Source: Tricholoma matsutake (taxonomy: Eukaryota > Basidiomycota > Agaricomycetes > Agaricales > Tricholomataceae). Taken from it: a DNA stretch of 64,000 bases. Below are positions 35,148-46,826 of the stretch, in pieces. The position numbers and the translations under genes were made by a program. The DNA is taken from contig AP026545.1 of the NCBI GenBank assembly GCA_026075535.2, forward strand, positions 5,828,001 through 5,892,000. Direction: 5' to 3'. The notes beneath the pieces are model-generated. The model was not told the DNA's origin and did no database searches. It saw only the letters and a list, made by a program, of their open reading frames with translations. Numbering within the stretch: the first letter of the stretch is position 1; the number at the start of each line of letters is the position of its first letter.

Positions 35148-35704
35148 TGTAAGGGCAACCTTATGATCAGAGTCCTAAGAACTTGATACTTGCAAGGGAA
35201 AACCAAAGTTTAGATTCAATAACTATTGAACAAGGAAAGACCCATACCTTGCAAGGGAAAACCAAAGATAAAACTCTAAGGAGTCCAGTGCAAGGCCGAA
35301 GTATATATATGGAAGGCATGCGATGTTCTAAAATACTTGGAGCCCCTTCCATCCTAGCACTAATTCAGATCCAGGGTTGTGTTCCCATTTGGGGAGATGG
35401 CTATCAATCAGTGATAGTGTCCGCATCAGGCCATACTCGGTAAGTGGTGTCCACATCAGGCCATGATTGGTAATGGGCATGCAAAGACATGCTCGATCAT
35501 TTCCGCAGGGTATTGACTGCAAGAATTGGTGAGAGTACAATAGGGGCTGATGGATTGACATATTGGAATGTTTGTAGATGGTTGGCGCAAAAGGTGCCTC
35601 ATTGTGCAAAAAGGTGCTTTGTTGCGCGAACATTTGCGGGTGTGTGGAAACATTTGCAAATGTGTGCCAACCATTGTAGGGGCTTGTAAGCTGTTCCCCT
35701 TACA
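35148..35704 (-). repeat. 5' LTR of the outer gypsy
   Basis: 557 bp bounded by tgtaaggg at 35148 and cccttaca at 35704, a perfect short inverted end pair of TG...CA type. Inside, the phrase tgcaagggaaaaccaaag occurs twice (about 35190 and 35250). gag begins about 110 bp further in. The partner LTR was not found. Confidence 0.7.
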
Positions 35705-36037
35705 GATGTACCCTAGGGGAGGCAAGCAGGGCAACAACAACAACACCCAGAGAGCATGAATGCCAATGATGGGACCAGCTGTGCAGGCTACTACTGACTA
35801 GGAGGGACCCACTGGCCAGGATGAGACCAATGGCAAGGAGCCACCCATGTTTTTTATTTTATTTTCTCTTTCTTAATTAGACTCACGATATGTGTGAGGT
35901 ACAATTTAATATATGTATTCAATATCTTTGTAATCATATCTTTTTTTAGAATGTCATAGGGCAATGGACATTATATAAACATTATGTTTGCAGTGGAAAA
36001 CTGTACATTGGATTTATATCATTGAAGAGCCAATTAA
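35705..36037. other. Flank between the gypsy LTR and the next element
   Basis: No gene is supported; A+T-rich sequence with no recognised repeat apart from the 8-bp ccaattaa at its right edge (36030-36037), the target duplication of the next element. Confidence 0.4.
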
Positions 36038-37347
36038 CAAGGGGGTGTTGGGACAGGAATCCTGAACCAGACATAGGGGGGTCTCCTGCCAGAGGCTGAA
36101 TTTTTTTTGACATGGTGAAAATGATGCCAATAGGCATTGTTAAGTGCTGGTTTGTCATAGTAAGGTCCTGAAGGGACTTGGTATAGTGCTCAGTAGTACC
36201 TGGATGTAAGGGAGCAAGCAATCTTATGCTGATCTACTCATCATCTAGTCTGTTTACATGTGGGGGTCTCAAACTTGATAGCATCACACTCGAGAAATCC
36301 GGTGTGAAAATGAGTTCTACAAATCTTAGAAGTACAAGAGAACACAAATAAATGTACAACACTATAGACTACCCAAATAGACCTTGTCAATAGTAAAAGT
36401 ACTGAGAACTACATATAAGGCAATGAAATAAAGCAGACACAATAAGAATTAAAAGAACAATCACAAGGTGAGTAGTACATGTGCATCATGCATGCTCATA
36501 CATACTGTTTAAGGGTCCAGTCCATAGGACTGAAAAAAAGACCAAAATTGAACTGAATTGGACCAGAAAAGAATTTTCATGGTCCAGTCTGGTACAGTCT
36601 TTTGCAGTCCAGTTAGAAGTCTTTCCATTTTGAAAAAATATTGTAAAACCAAAGAAAACCAGTTTAAACCAGTTAAGACCACTATGGGGCCCAAGGGGTA
36701 GGAAAACTATCCCACATTTCATACCTTTAGATAGTGTAAAATGATATATTTATGGTATAGTTTTCATGTATTGATAAACCCCAAAATGGAATAAGTTTCA
36801 TCAGGAGTTGGCATGAAAATCTACCACTAAGAGGAGTGAAAAAGAATGCTTTTTCCTACCTGTAAGGGATGAGTCAATGGGATGAAAACCTCCCACATTT
36901 TGTCCCCAGTTCATCCCACACCAAATTCATCTCATGGGATGGTTTTTATCTCTATATGGGCATAAATAACACCCCTCTATCTGGGTTGAATTTCATCAAC
37001 TTTCCAGGGGTTTAAGAGGAATGAAAGAACCTGCCTACAATGTATTTTCATCCCATTAGGGATGTTGGCTGGATGAATTTCTCCTTTTTACAAAGGAATT
37101 TTCAGACCATTGATAGAATAGTTTCATCATGTATCAGAATAAATTTCAAGCCACTAAAATACAAAATCTACTCGAAAGAAGCGAAAAAATCCCCCTGACC
37201 CCTGATGCCCCATCATCGTGTTCCCATTGGCCCATTGTCCCATTGTGGCCCCGTTGTCGTCCCTGTCCCCGTTGTCCCATTGTCATTGTCCCTGTTGTCC
37301 CCATTGTCATTGTCAGTGCCTGCGCCATCCTCACACCCCTCATACAC

Positions 37348-38420
37348 CCTGCGAGCAGTTGCTTGCAGCAGTGTACCATCCCCCCCCTCTCCCTTGTCAT
37401 CCTCGCCACTGCCGTTGTCATCCCCTCGTCCTCCACTTTGTCATCTCCCTGTCCTCATTGTCGTCCATTGTGCCCCTTGGTGTCAGTGTTGTCAGTGTCC
37501 TGTGTTGTCGTCCCATCGTGGCAGGTGGCTTCATCGTCCTGCCATCGTTGTTGTCCCCCATTGTTGTCCCCCTCTCCCATTGTTCTCCCCTCCCATTGTT
37601 TCCCCCTCTCATTGTTCCCCCCTCCCATTGTTCCCCCCTCCCATTGTTCCCCCCTCCCCCCTCCTGTTGTTCTCTCCTCCCATTGTTCCCCCTTCCCGTT
37701 GTTCCCCCTTCTGGTTGTTCCCCCCTCCTGTCGCTCTCCCCTCTTGTTGTCCTTCCCCTCCTGCCAGTTCGTCAAGCACCCACGATCACCCTGAGAGCAG
37801 GGGCTTGCAGCAGTGGGTGGCAGGTGGTGGCTCGGGGTCGTTATTGTCATAGTTAGTAACTAAAAAGTTTGTTAGTAAAAATAGATGAAATGAGAAGAAA
37901 AAAAAACATACTAGTGGCCCAAGACTGACGACATCTCTTGGGCCTTGCCTCGTCGATCCCCCCTCTCCCCGCATCCCATTGTCATTGTTGTTGTCGTCCC
38001 CTGTTGTCATTCCCCGGTTGTCATTGTGGTTGTCCCATCCTCATCCTCATTGTTCCCCTGTCCCTCTCCTCCTTCTTGTGACCGCATTGCATTGGCGTGC
38101 TGCTGTTGTTGTTGTTGTCCTCCCCCATCATTCACTTGTGCCATCCCAGTGTTTTCATTCCCCCTTGTCATCCCATCGTCATCGTCATCAATGTACCTAA
38201 AAGGTTTGTTAGTAAAAAAAGAACAGAATGAGAAAGAAAAAAAAAACATACTTACCTGTGGCCCAAGAGACGTCAACATGTCAACAATGTCTCTTGGGCC
38301 CTTTTTACATTTGGTTTGTCTTTGTCTCATCATTGCGTTGGCATCTCGTCGTTGCCATTTGTGTTGTTTTGGAGTTGCACCTGTTCCCACCCCGTGAGCA
38401 GTTGCTCACGGCAGTGGTTC
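37348..38420. repeat. Palindrome array A
   Basis: Three versions of one palindromic core occur at 37348-37373 (ctgcgagcagttgcttgcag), 37787-37824 (ctgagagcaggggcttgcag) and 38387-38420 (cgtgagcagttgctcacgg), each followed by cagtg. The sequence between them is unrelated, so the palindrome is what is conserved. Confidence 0.6.
37555..37775 (+). repeat. Pyrimidine-rich minisatellite
   Basis: About a dozen tandem copies of a 15-16-base unit close to cccattgttcccccct. Ser/Pro/Cys-rich ORFs in all three plus frames over 37129-37856 are by-products of this composition. Looser cattgtc/gttgtcc repeats extend from about 37200. Confidence 0.75.
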
Positions 38421-38592
38421 TTGGGTGGTGGCTGTGTCAGTTGTTGTTGTGGTTTTGGGGCCATGGCGTCGTTATAGATTAAAATAAAACCTATCATTAA
38501 TGAAAAATGAGTCAGTTATAACAAAACAACAAAGAACATTTTAAAAAAACATACCAGTAAATGAAAATGAACAAGAAAGAAAAAAAACTTAC
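37860..38592 (-). other. Repeated intron-like units with conserved cccaagaga exon edges
   Basis: Three minus-strand segments look like spliceosomal introns: 38592-38491 (gtaagttttt...gatag), 38255-38197 (gtaagtatgt...tttag) and 37911-37860 (gtatgttttt...tttag). Each is T-rich and preceded by exon-like sequence containing ggcccaagagacgtc or a close variant before the donor. Two of the acceptors follow ttactaacaaa, a good branch-point context. The flanking frames are low complexity (for example YIDDDDDG), so a protein function is not supported. Confidence 0.5.
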
Positions 38593-40422
38593 CTGTGGAC
38601 GACGTCTCTTGGGCCTCGTTTTAGGAGTGGGCAGGGGAGTGGTGGTGGTAGTGGTGCAAGTGGTGAGTGGTATGGTGGTGGTAGAGGCAGTAGGAGGAAG
38701 GCAGCGCTGTCCAGTGCAAACATTGGAAGAGAAAGAAAGGGCATGTGAATATGTGAGAACCTGGTTGATATTGCACGTGAAGTTGATGTGTCGGGTATGT
38801 CGGATATAGATATGTAGCCCATATATGTCATGTGACTGATTGCATGAGGGCAGGTAGGGATAACTTAACTCTTCCACAATGCATAGATGGCAACAAAATG
38901 AAATTCAGCCTCTTGTGGTATGAAATATTATCTGGGATTCCTTGCAAAAAACATTCTTTAGGGCATGAAATATAAACAGTCAATTCAATCTTTAATGGAT
39001 GAAACCTACCTTCTACTAAAGCATCTTATAATGGTATGAAATTTCTATTCTATCTCAGGCTGAAAAACACACTCTGTAATCCACACCTTTGAGGCAGGAA
39101 ATATTATCCCATAAATTGTTGAAAAACTTGATGAAAATTCATATGTTAGATGGTTGAAAATCCATACCCTCATCTTGGATTAAAATCACCCCCTGCTTTT
39201 CATCCCCTTGTAAAATGAAATTTCATTCCATTAGATTATGAAAATTTTGTAAGGTAACACATATGAACACCATCCCTTGGATGGCTGAAATATATGGGAT
39301 GAAAATTCATCCCAAATTCATCCACCCCGAATTCAGCCATTTATGTTAGGAAATTCACATTTTAGCACTTAAATGGCTGAAAAACCTACCATGCCAGGTC
39401 CACAGTGGACCAGTCTTATTATGGGAACATATATTGGACCGTGCTCCCACATAAAATCCAGTGAATCCAACCTCTGGTTCATAAAAAATGGTTAAGATTG
39501 AGCAAGATATGACCAAATCCATTTTGGTATGAGTATTCTGTCATATCAGATTGACTTTCATTGCATCTTACTCATATGTTGATCATTTCCTTGATTACAT
39601 CAATGAGCATGGGGCTAACATGTATTATAATACTCCTACCATCTGTCAATGCATGCTAGGCATCACATCATTTATGGTTGTCACATTACATTTCTTAGTG
39701 TTCAGCATGAGTCATTCATTAGATGTGATTTTATAGTGATCATAGCCAAGTCAAATTTTAATGAAATCTCTTTAAAGTTAGACCAAATACAATGTCTATC
39801 CATCAGTATATTGCAAGGTCCATGTAATGGCTGCTAAGATACATATGGGTTATATTGGTACAACAAATTTCATGACAAAATATCAGTCTGGACCAGTCTT
39901 TTCAGGTCCATTAACCAGAAAGGACCAGTCCTAGGTGGTCCAGTTCAGTCCTCATGGTATCTGGGTCAGTCCTGGACTGGTTTAGGTTGTGGTCTTTCCA
40001 TTTTTGGGTCAAAAAACCAAACTGGACTAGACCCTTAAACACTACTCGTAGTGTCACATTCTTTACGTGACTCCACCTGGTCTGTTGTCAATGTCTGAGT
40101 CAACTGAACCACTATATACTATACTCAATGATTAATCTGCATGGCACTCACACGGCAATAAAACACCTACTACTGGTACTGTGCTGTCTCCAGCACCTGG
40201 CTAGTGTGATCACTAATGACAATGTTTCCAAGTCTCAGCTGGGGTCACCACTGGCATCGGTCCTGTGGCATCACTAATTCACACATCGAAGTTTGAAAGA
40301 AAAAATGACATGTACACGTGATCAAAACATACCATATATGGCAGGAGGGGTCTGAGAGCTGTGAAAAAAAAATACCGACATCATATGAAAAATTCCTGTC
40401 CCGACACCCCCTTGCCAATTAA

Positions 40423-41943
40423 GCATAGGCATTATTCTGAACCCTTCCCCTCGTTAAGAACGAGCTCATTGGTAACCCGCTTCTTAATACAACTGGACGA
40501 AGAACTCTTATAATGGAACGGAAACAAGAACATGAAGCACAATCGCCTTTTCGAACACACGAGCATTACAGCATTACATGCATTGCGAGACCGACACAAT
40601 ATATTACACTGCACAGTACACAGGAAAATCGGAGAGAAACACAATATTCACGAAGTCGCGTTAATTTATTGACCGAAGGTAATCAATTTGGGAATGTACA
40701 AACCACGAACGTGAAGCTTTGTGACGGTGATGACACTTTTTGAACATTCAGTATAAACTAAGGTGGTGTTAGTCACACAAGAAAATCGTACAGTAGAATA
40801 TATGAAATATCAGAAGGAAGGCAACGGAGTAATCCACATGGGGTTTATGCGCTCTTGGACTAATGAGTCTTGAGACATCCGTAATGAATTCATCGTGACA
40901 GATAGTGCGTAGAGCATGATACAGGTGACCGGTGACCCACCTGGCATTTGAAAATCCACAAAACTCGACATTTGAATGAGACCATCGCATTACACTTAGA
41001 TCTTTAAAAGTACCGAGATCATAAGATTTTGGTTAGCTATAGCAGGCATTTGAAGGAAAAATAAAAATCCACAAATGGGTTCAGAAGGAAGGCAACGGAG
41101 TAATCCACATGGGGTTTTGCGCTCTCGGAAAAACGAGTCCTGAGACTCTTTACATCCGTAATTGGTTTCATCCCAAGGGGTGAAAGTATCTGACCGGAAA
41201 GCTCACCTAAAACATGAAAAGACGGTTTAAGGTGGCCACAAAATATGTGCCATGCTATGAACGACGTCACAGATATCCCAATCGTACGACTACGCAAATG
41301 TCACTTGCATAGCTTTTTGCATGCGTGGCATTATTGCGCGTGAAGGGGGGAAAAAGATCAGAAGATCAAATCGCTGGGAAAGAGAAATGAGCCCAGAGCG
41401 CAAAGCCAATGCGGAGGAATCTCACACGTATATCATTGCTGAGATCTGTACCATCAGTCTGAGAGTCAACAAACAAGGAGAAAGCAGTCGTCAGAAAGAG
41501 AAAATAGTATTTATAGTTGTTTGAAGAGAACGTTGATTAATGTTTACATAAGATTGCATCGTTACCGGGTACCGGTCCGGTGAACGCGTGGACTGGGAAT
41601 CGTCAGAAAAAGTTGGTGATATACATATCCGATCTACGGTTCAACTATGAGAGCTAAGCGTTTCCGCAAAGAATGGATCTGCGAGGTTCAGTACTACGCA
41701 AAGTCTGTGATTGCCAATAATGGTTGGGTATGCGGTGCTGATAAGCATCACTGTGCATGTACGTTACGTATAGTGGACGAGGGGAGAGAAGGCGATGAAA
41801 TATATGGATGACGGGAAATGAATGTGGGGAGAGTTATGTATGCAAGTGATAACTCAGCGGTTGTGAAGAAACAAAGGTATGGTGATGGATGTCTCCATCA
41901 TCGGCAACAAGAACAACTGGTACACGACCAAAGAACGAGAAGC
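40423..41943. other. Intergenic region with a 95-bp direct repeat
   Basis: No gene is supported. About 95 bases starting agaaggaaggcaacggagta at 40812 recur at 41084, with about 80 percent identity by eye. The A+T content and lack of transposon motifs suggest this is host gene space around ROT1; an expressed RNA or small gene cannot be excluded. Confidence 0.4.
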
Positions 41944-42801
41944 TTACAACACAGTTGAGGCCACACCGAGAACAACCATACCTGCGGCTCCTACCACAGC
42001 GGCTTTCCAGCGGTGTGAATCAATGGCACTGTTAGCATTCACTAAGGCCACTGTGCTAGTGTAATTCCGCAGCCGCTGCGTTGGCAGCATAATAGGCGTA
42101 GTCGAAACTTGGAACTGAGGTGCAAGTGGAGTGCCGTCGAATTGGAAAAGGTGTAGTTTATACCCTTGAGTGGGATCCGTGAAAATACGCCATGAAAGAT
42201 ACAGCTCCGTCTCGTTGTAGATTTGTAGGACTTTCGAGTTGGCGGCGCATGGGTCTTGAACCTGCTGGTAACCTTCGATAGGGATCATACTAATTGAACC
42301 ATTGCTGTCTAGCTGGTAAAACCCATGAACCCAGATAACAGTGCCGATGATACATGTGGGCTTTGAACCTGAAAAACGCGCTCCAATTGAACAACGCACA
42401 AGAGGAAACAGAGAGCAAGATATGTCTACCATTGCTAGCAAACCTGTATCGGGCAATTTCGTAGTATCCATCGGTGGAACTTTGGTAGCTTGGATCAGCT
42501 TCTCTTATTTCGAGTTGGCAAGTATAACTCACAAGGAATATGAGATCCCCGTAGTTTGTGGGTGAAAAAAGGATTCGTTAGCAGGATTTGCAAACCCCTT
42601 TGCGACGAGAAGAGGAGGTTACAATCAATTCCACCAAACCACTAAGAAACTCACAGGTCCCGTCACTACTCCCCTACTGCCAGAGCTCCAGGTGCCGATA
42701 ATGGTAGTGGAATTATGTGAGGAGTCAAAGTTGATCTGCTGCGAGAACACAGAGGGTGCTAAAGATGCTAGCACTAGCCCGATAAGAGGTGTGAGGTGCA
42801 T
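41944..42801 (-). CDS. ROT1: ROT1-type endoplasmic reticulum protein folding factor
   Basis: Rot1 is an essential fungal ER membrane protein that assists folding and N-/O-glycosylation and cell-wall beta-1,6-glucan assembly. Exons are 42801-42655, 42597-42533, 42479-42430 and 42368-41944, with introns of 57, 53 and 61 nt in agreeing phases; the protein is 228 aa. It starts with a signal peptide (MHLTPLIGLVLASLAPSVFS). Family blocks follow: GTWSSGSRGVVTGPGFANPA, STDGYYEIARYRF, PTCIIGTVIWVHGFYQLDSN, the signature QVQDPCA, LYLSWRIFTDP, LHLFQFDGTPLAPQF and MLPTQRLRNY. A hydrophobic C-terminus (AAVVGAAGMVVLGVASTVL) is the expected membrane anchor. Several NxS/T sites are present. No lesion is seen. 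Confidence 0.92.
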
Positions 42802-43643
42802 ATCCGAGATAAGTTTTTCTAAGGTTCTTCGGTAACAGAGGGCGCAGAGTGCACTGTGTTGAAAGTGTTTTTTTGAATGGTGGAAGGAGGGAGAACGGTA
42901 ATGACGGCGACGGCGAGTATGTTTAGCGTTATTTGGCCCGTGGCTTATACAATTGTCACAATTACTTATGAAAATGGAAATGGAATAATATGATATGATA
43001 ATAATTGGTCGACTACGTTACATAAGCAACTCAGGTAAGGTGTAAGCTGTACCTCGCCGACTCATGGTAAGTACATGTAAAGGAAATGTGAAACAGAAAT
43101 ATGAAAGATAGGCGAAGAAGTGATGGGAGTACTACAGTTAAGTATGTAAGGCGAGAAGGAGTGACTTAAGGAATAATAACATTGACATAACCAAAAAGTC
43201 AACTAGTCACGAGTGAAACCGAAGGGTGAGACAACATTGAGGGCTGGCATGCCCTGGGCTGGGATGCGCCTGCAGACGTGTGCAGAGACAGGACTCGTCC
43301 ACTGGAGCTTTGAGAGTGGAGTCGAGGCCAGTTGAGGACAGGCTGCTCCACTCAGAGAGTGCGAAGCTGGTGATGCCGATCTGTGCTCCTGATCCGTATT
43401 CACCAATCTGGTATGATATTTTATGTGAAGTGAGCAGAAAAGCCAGCCAGTGATGAATTGAAGAGATAGGTTGAAATGAGGGAGTAAAAGATGACAGATG
43501 AAGGAAACCGAGATGGAAAGTGTGGTTTTAGTTGTGGTTGTGGTTGTGTTGTGGTTAAAATTGACCGACTACGTTACATAAGCAACTCAGGTATAGTACT
43601 GCACCTCGTCGGTTCTTTTTATAGAGGAAAAACACATTTGAAA
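42802..43643. other. ROT1 5' flank with a repeated 50-bp block
   Basis: About 50 bases, cgactacgttacataagcaa followed by ctcaggta and ending near tgcacctcg(c/t)cg, occur at 43010-43062 and 43564-43615. Within each copy the first bases (ccgact) are complementary to the last (gtcgg), so the block can fold. A minus-strand ORF at 43406-43203 is of unknown meaning. Confidence 0.4.
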
Positions 43644-44193
43644 CTACACAGCGGCATTGGTAACAGAAGATATTGGTAAGAGGTGTGATAGGTGTGGAGG
43701 CAACAACAATGGAAAGGAATCGTTACGACATGGTTTTGATGATTGACGCACAAATCCCCAAATGCGACCGGTGAGGTGGATGGATGTAGTGTGCCATGAA
43801 TGGGCTAGTTGGTGATGTAAACGGGTTTGGATGACGGAAGGGATGGGAAGATGAGAATGATAGATTAAGTCCCCTATGTTCGGCAGTAACCCGCAGTAAT
43901 ATGCAGATCTCGTCATTGGCCAGTGTGGACCGTCTCGAAATAAGTTTTCAGCGACATGTACCAGCAGAGTATGTGGGTCATGAGGAAGATGGAAACCATT
44001 AAGAATGGTCTCAGTGTCGTGCGTGATTTTCGTAAACAGTGGATTGTATGAAAGAATGAAACTTCGCACATTTGACGAAAAGATGGTGAGAAGTTTCCAG
44101 TTCCGGGCACAAAAATCGACACCATGGTTGGATGTTGCCAAAGCGACCGTCCCGAAGGTGGTATGTGTCCAGCTGACCTGATCTGATATACAA
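43644..44193 (-). pseudogene. Possible LINE reverse-transcriptase C-terminal remnant
   Basis: In two minus-strand frames the text GRFGNIQPWCRFLCPELETS, HHLFVKCAKFHSFIQSTVY and later LFRDGPHWPMTRSAYYCGLLP resembles the zinc-binding tail (C..C..H..C) of fungal non-LTR retrotransposons, where ET-HHLF-C is common. Only this tail is visible, with one frame break near 44020. Low confidence. Confidence 0.35.
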
Positions 44194-45288
44194 CTGGACG
44201 ACAGTAGATGAGGAACGGGTGTAATTATGAGCTATGTGACAAAGTGTGACTTCACTATGTCAACTATTTTTTTTTTTTTTTTGGATTAAGGATTTTTTCC
44301 TTTTCTTGAAAGGGTGGCTGAATGCAATCCCCCGGAAGTAGGCTACACCTAAAGAATTGACAAGCGCCCGAACCACTACCATGCCCTCTCAGGCTTGCAG
44401 GACTGGCTGCTGCGCTTCCTCCCACTACGGTATTCTATACTTCCGAGCCTGCATGAGCACCGAGGCTTCCAAGCTGTCAGCGAGCTGCATAGTTGGTGTA
44501 CGAACATGGGATCGATCATGGGAAGGCTTAACTTGCACCTGTTGGAACTATGTCAACTATTGGATGTGATAAGTATTCTAATATGTAGGGCATGGAATAA
44601 TGCTAGGTATTATCAAGAAACAAGTTGTATTCTGTGTTAGCCATTGTATAGCCTTGTAGAAGCCCTCTAGCCATTTGCTGGCTATGATAAGTTTTCCCTG
44701 CCTGTGCTGCTTGTTTTCCAGGCAATCCTTGAGGCAATCCATGATTATATGCATGTGTATTAGCCTCACCCTACTTCCCTAAGTTGTGTCCTTCAACACT
44801 AAAAAACTTCCCAGCATCAAAATTACATGGCCAGATGTTCAGATGAACTTGCACTGTGAGGGCCCGCACGGCATGCCCAAGTTCTCTCAGGGGGAGGGAT
44901 AATGTACAGGAAAATGATAGCAATCATCCATTCACTTAGGGTTAGTTACAATGAATTCATGCATACATTGATATACTTACATGTTACTATGTATGTACTG
45001 TATAGAAAGCGATGACTGCACCATCAGTAGTAATAGAATCTATATCTTGAGACTCATGAGGTACTAGTTAGCAGTCCATTGTGAAACCAAATCATACTAG
45101 CACTAAAACCATAACAAACTGTGAGGTGAAATGTTGATTCTCATGATAAATGACACCTCTGAGGTTGTAATGAACAAGGCTACAGAAGACAGAGAAGGTA
45201 CACAGGTTCCTAAGTTGAAAACAAGCACAGGCAGTGATTGAACAAAAGAGGTTGTCCTGAACAAACACATGTCACAAGTCAAACAGGA
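44194..45288. other. Intergenic, nothing recognised
   Basis: A 15-18-base poly-T run lies near 44268. The block 44340-44560 reads ccactaccatgccctctcag and is host-like but carries no recognisable protein. No RNA gene seen. Confidence 0.4.
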
Positions 45289-45296
45289 TCCATGAA

Positions 45297-46062
45297 TAGC
45301 ATTTTAAGGTCCGGTTAAGTCCAGTTTTTGATGTATAAATTATTGGTCCATGGACTGACAAAAACCAGTCTGAACCAACTTTTTGTTGTAAAATTTGATG
45401 TACCAATATAGCCCATATGTTTCTCGGTGACTATTACCTGGACAATTTAACCGTTATGTGGGGAGTTGGATATTGTAATTCCCTGGTATTCGGTCCAATT
45501 TTTAAGAGATTTCATCAAGATTTGACTGAGATATGACCAAAACAAAAGTACATTGTATTACATGTTGTAATTTGTAGTTTGTAGGTTGTAGTTGTATGTA
45601 GTTGCAGCTTGTCAGGGGTGTTAAATTAATCAAAGATACATGGTACAGATGTTTATATGTGATATTTTTATGTATTGGATGGTGTCCAATTGTACCCAAC
45701 ATTTTTGTAACACAAGGTATAAGCAGTACAATCAAAGTTCTTTTAATCATGACAAAATTCTCATGCAAAATGTATTTGGTGATATCTCTCTCTCAGTTCT
45801 CAACCGTTTTTGATGGTCCAGGGAGTGAAATTGAAGTCATTATGTGTGGAAATCAGGGTGTATAGTGCACGTGACATATGAACTGGTTGCAACCGGTTTT
45901 TATTGGTTTTTATTGGTTCAATAATATTTTTCAAAGTGAAAGACTGGCAACTGGACTGCAAAAGACTGGTCCTATAAATAGCCACCTGACAAACTGGACT
46001 TCAGTTAAGTTCGGTTCATTTTCAGTCTTTTCTGGTTTGTAGGACTGGACCTTTAAACACTA
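45297..46062. mobile_element. Non-autonomous hAT-like element, 766 bp
   Basis: It is flanked by a perfect 8-bp duplication tccatgaa (45289-45296 and 46063-46070). Ends: tagcattttaaggtccggtt and, in complement, tagtgtttaaaggtccagtc. Its interior (caagatttgactgagatatg, gtagtttgtag, gaccgttttt words) is shared with 55295-56066. No coding capacity. Confidence 0.85.
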
Positions 46063-46508
46063 TCCATGAAGTTATCCAAGCAATCCTGTAAAGACATGCC
46101 CAGGTGGCCAAAGGTGATCACTTTGCAGTTAGAAGTAGGGGACTGGTGTCTACCAACAACATAACTGTTAGGGCACATAAAATCCAATATTGTGACTGGG
46201 TGGCATGTTGCAAAGAAGCACTTGGCAATACTGTGTACATGAGCATATTAACCCAACAACAACTCTTGACATGAACTACAGTGCAGAGGAAGCACATACA
46301 TTTAATGAACACAGGCAAAAGAGTAGTGCTAATAATGTCACATCAGGCAGTGCACTTGAACAAATCACCACAGAGGTAACAAGCACAGGGGCAAGACTTC
46401 TGCCTGACAAGCCAGTTCAATGTGGGACCAATTGAATGTCAAAGGATCAACTTGACTAATAATTAGGACATAGGATGGCCAGGTGTTTGCGACCAAGTTT
46501 GTAATCAA

Positions 46509-46818
46509 TAGGCAATGGCACAGGTATTCCCACTGGTATCATGTGCCCTACCCATAACCTTACCCATGGTGGGTTATACCTGTGATTCCATGGGTTTTGC
46601 TGTCAAAATGCACCAAAAATTAAGCAAAACGGTTCAGAACTGAGTAAGTTATGATGAAAACAATCATAGAAGATTATTTTGATCTTAACTCACTCAATTC
46701 TTGACCGTTTTTAGTGTGTTAGAAAGCTCACAGGTAGTAAAATATTTATGCATACCCATATTTGTGTGCACCCACACCTGTGACCTCTACAGGTTGACAA
46801 AACCCATGCCATTGCCTA
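46509..46818. mobile_element. 310-bp MITE with taggcaatggca ends
   Basis: Perfect 12-bp terminal inverted repeats taggcaatggca/tgccattgccta, with a perfect 8-bp duplication gtaatcaa at 46501-46508 and 46819-46826. Inner words acccatacc and acctgtga recur, as they do near 24120 and 60030. hAT-type by its target length. No ORF. Confidence 0.85.
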
Positions 46819-46826
46819 GTAATCAA

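Larger units (their letters stand above)
24266..35704 (-). mobile_element. Outer Ty3/gypsy chromovirus-like element, split by a nested copy
   Basis: On the minus strand the order is 5' LTR (35704-35148), gag (about 35000-33900), protease (about 33660-33300) and RT (33000-32031), then the nested element (32025-26268), then RNase H, integrase and chromodomain (26262-24266). The reading frames on either side of the nested copy join: ELTKKEH-K ends one side and WEWGPLEQGAFDEIKN opens the other. No matching 3' LTR was found at the left, where a microsatellite begins, so the 3' end is truncated. Many stops and shifts show it is old. Confidence 0.8.
36503..40044 (-). mobile_element. hAT-like tagtgttta-family element carrying palindromes and cassettes
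   Basis: The ends tactgtttaagggtccagtc (36503) and its near complement finishing agacccttaaacacta (40044) belong to the family found at 45297, 55295 and 57575. The subterminal regions are full of ggtccagt, actggtc and accagtt words. The flanking octamers ctcataca and ctcgtagt match only in part, so the target duplication is decayed or wrong. Inside are a pyrimidine-rich minisatellite, three GAGCA...TGCTC-like palindromes and at least three intron-like units on the minus strand. No transposase was recognised. Confidence 0.6.
36038..40414. mobile_element. TIR element with caagggggtgt ends and 8-bp target duplication
   Basis: The ends are inverted repeats caagggggtgttgggacagg and its complement (one T/C difference over 23 bases), at 36038 and 40414. 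They are flanked by a perfect 8-bp direct repeat ccaattaa (36030-36037, 40415-40422). The length and CA...TG ends suit hAT. No transposase is visible; almost all of the interior is a second element (36503-40044) inserted into it. Without that insertion it is about 0.8 kb and non-autonomous. Confidence 0.7.

Noticed and set aside
37129..37856. Three long overlapping plus-strand ORFs rich in Ser, Pro and Cys
   Set aside because: All three frames are open because the DNA is a pyrimidine-rich minisatellite with few stops; there are no domain motifs, and the product is the same low-complexity text in each frame.
36038..40414. Opposed Ty1/copia LTR starts (aagggggtgttgggacagg looks like a polypurine tract plus LTR start)
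   Set aside because: Sequence beyond the first 23 bases differs between the two sides, they are inverted, and a perfect 8-bp duplication flanks them, which fits a TIR element instead.
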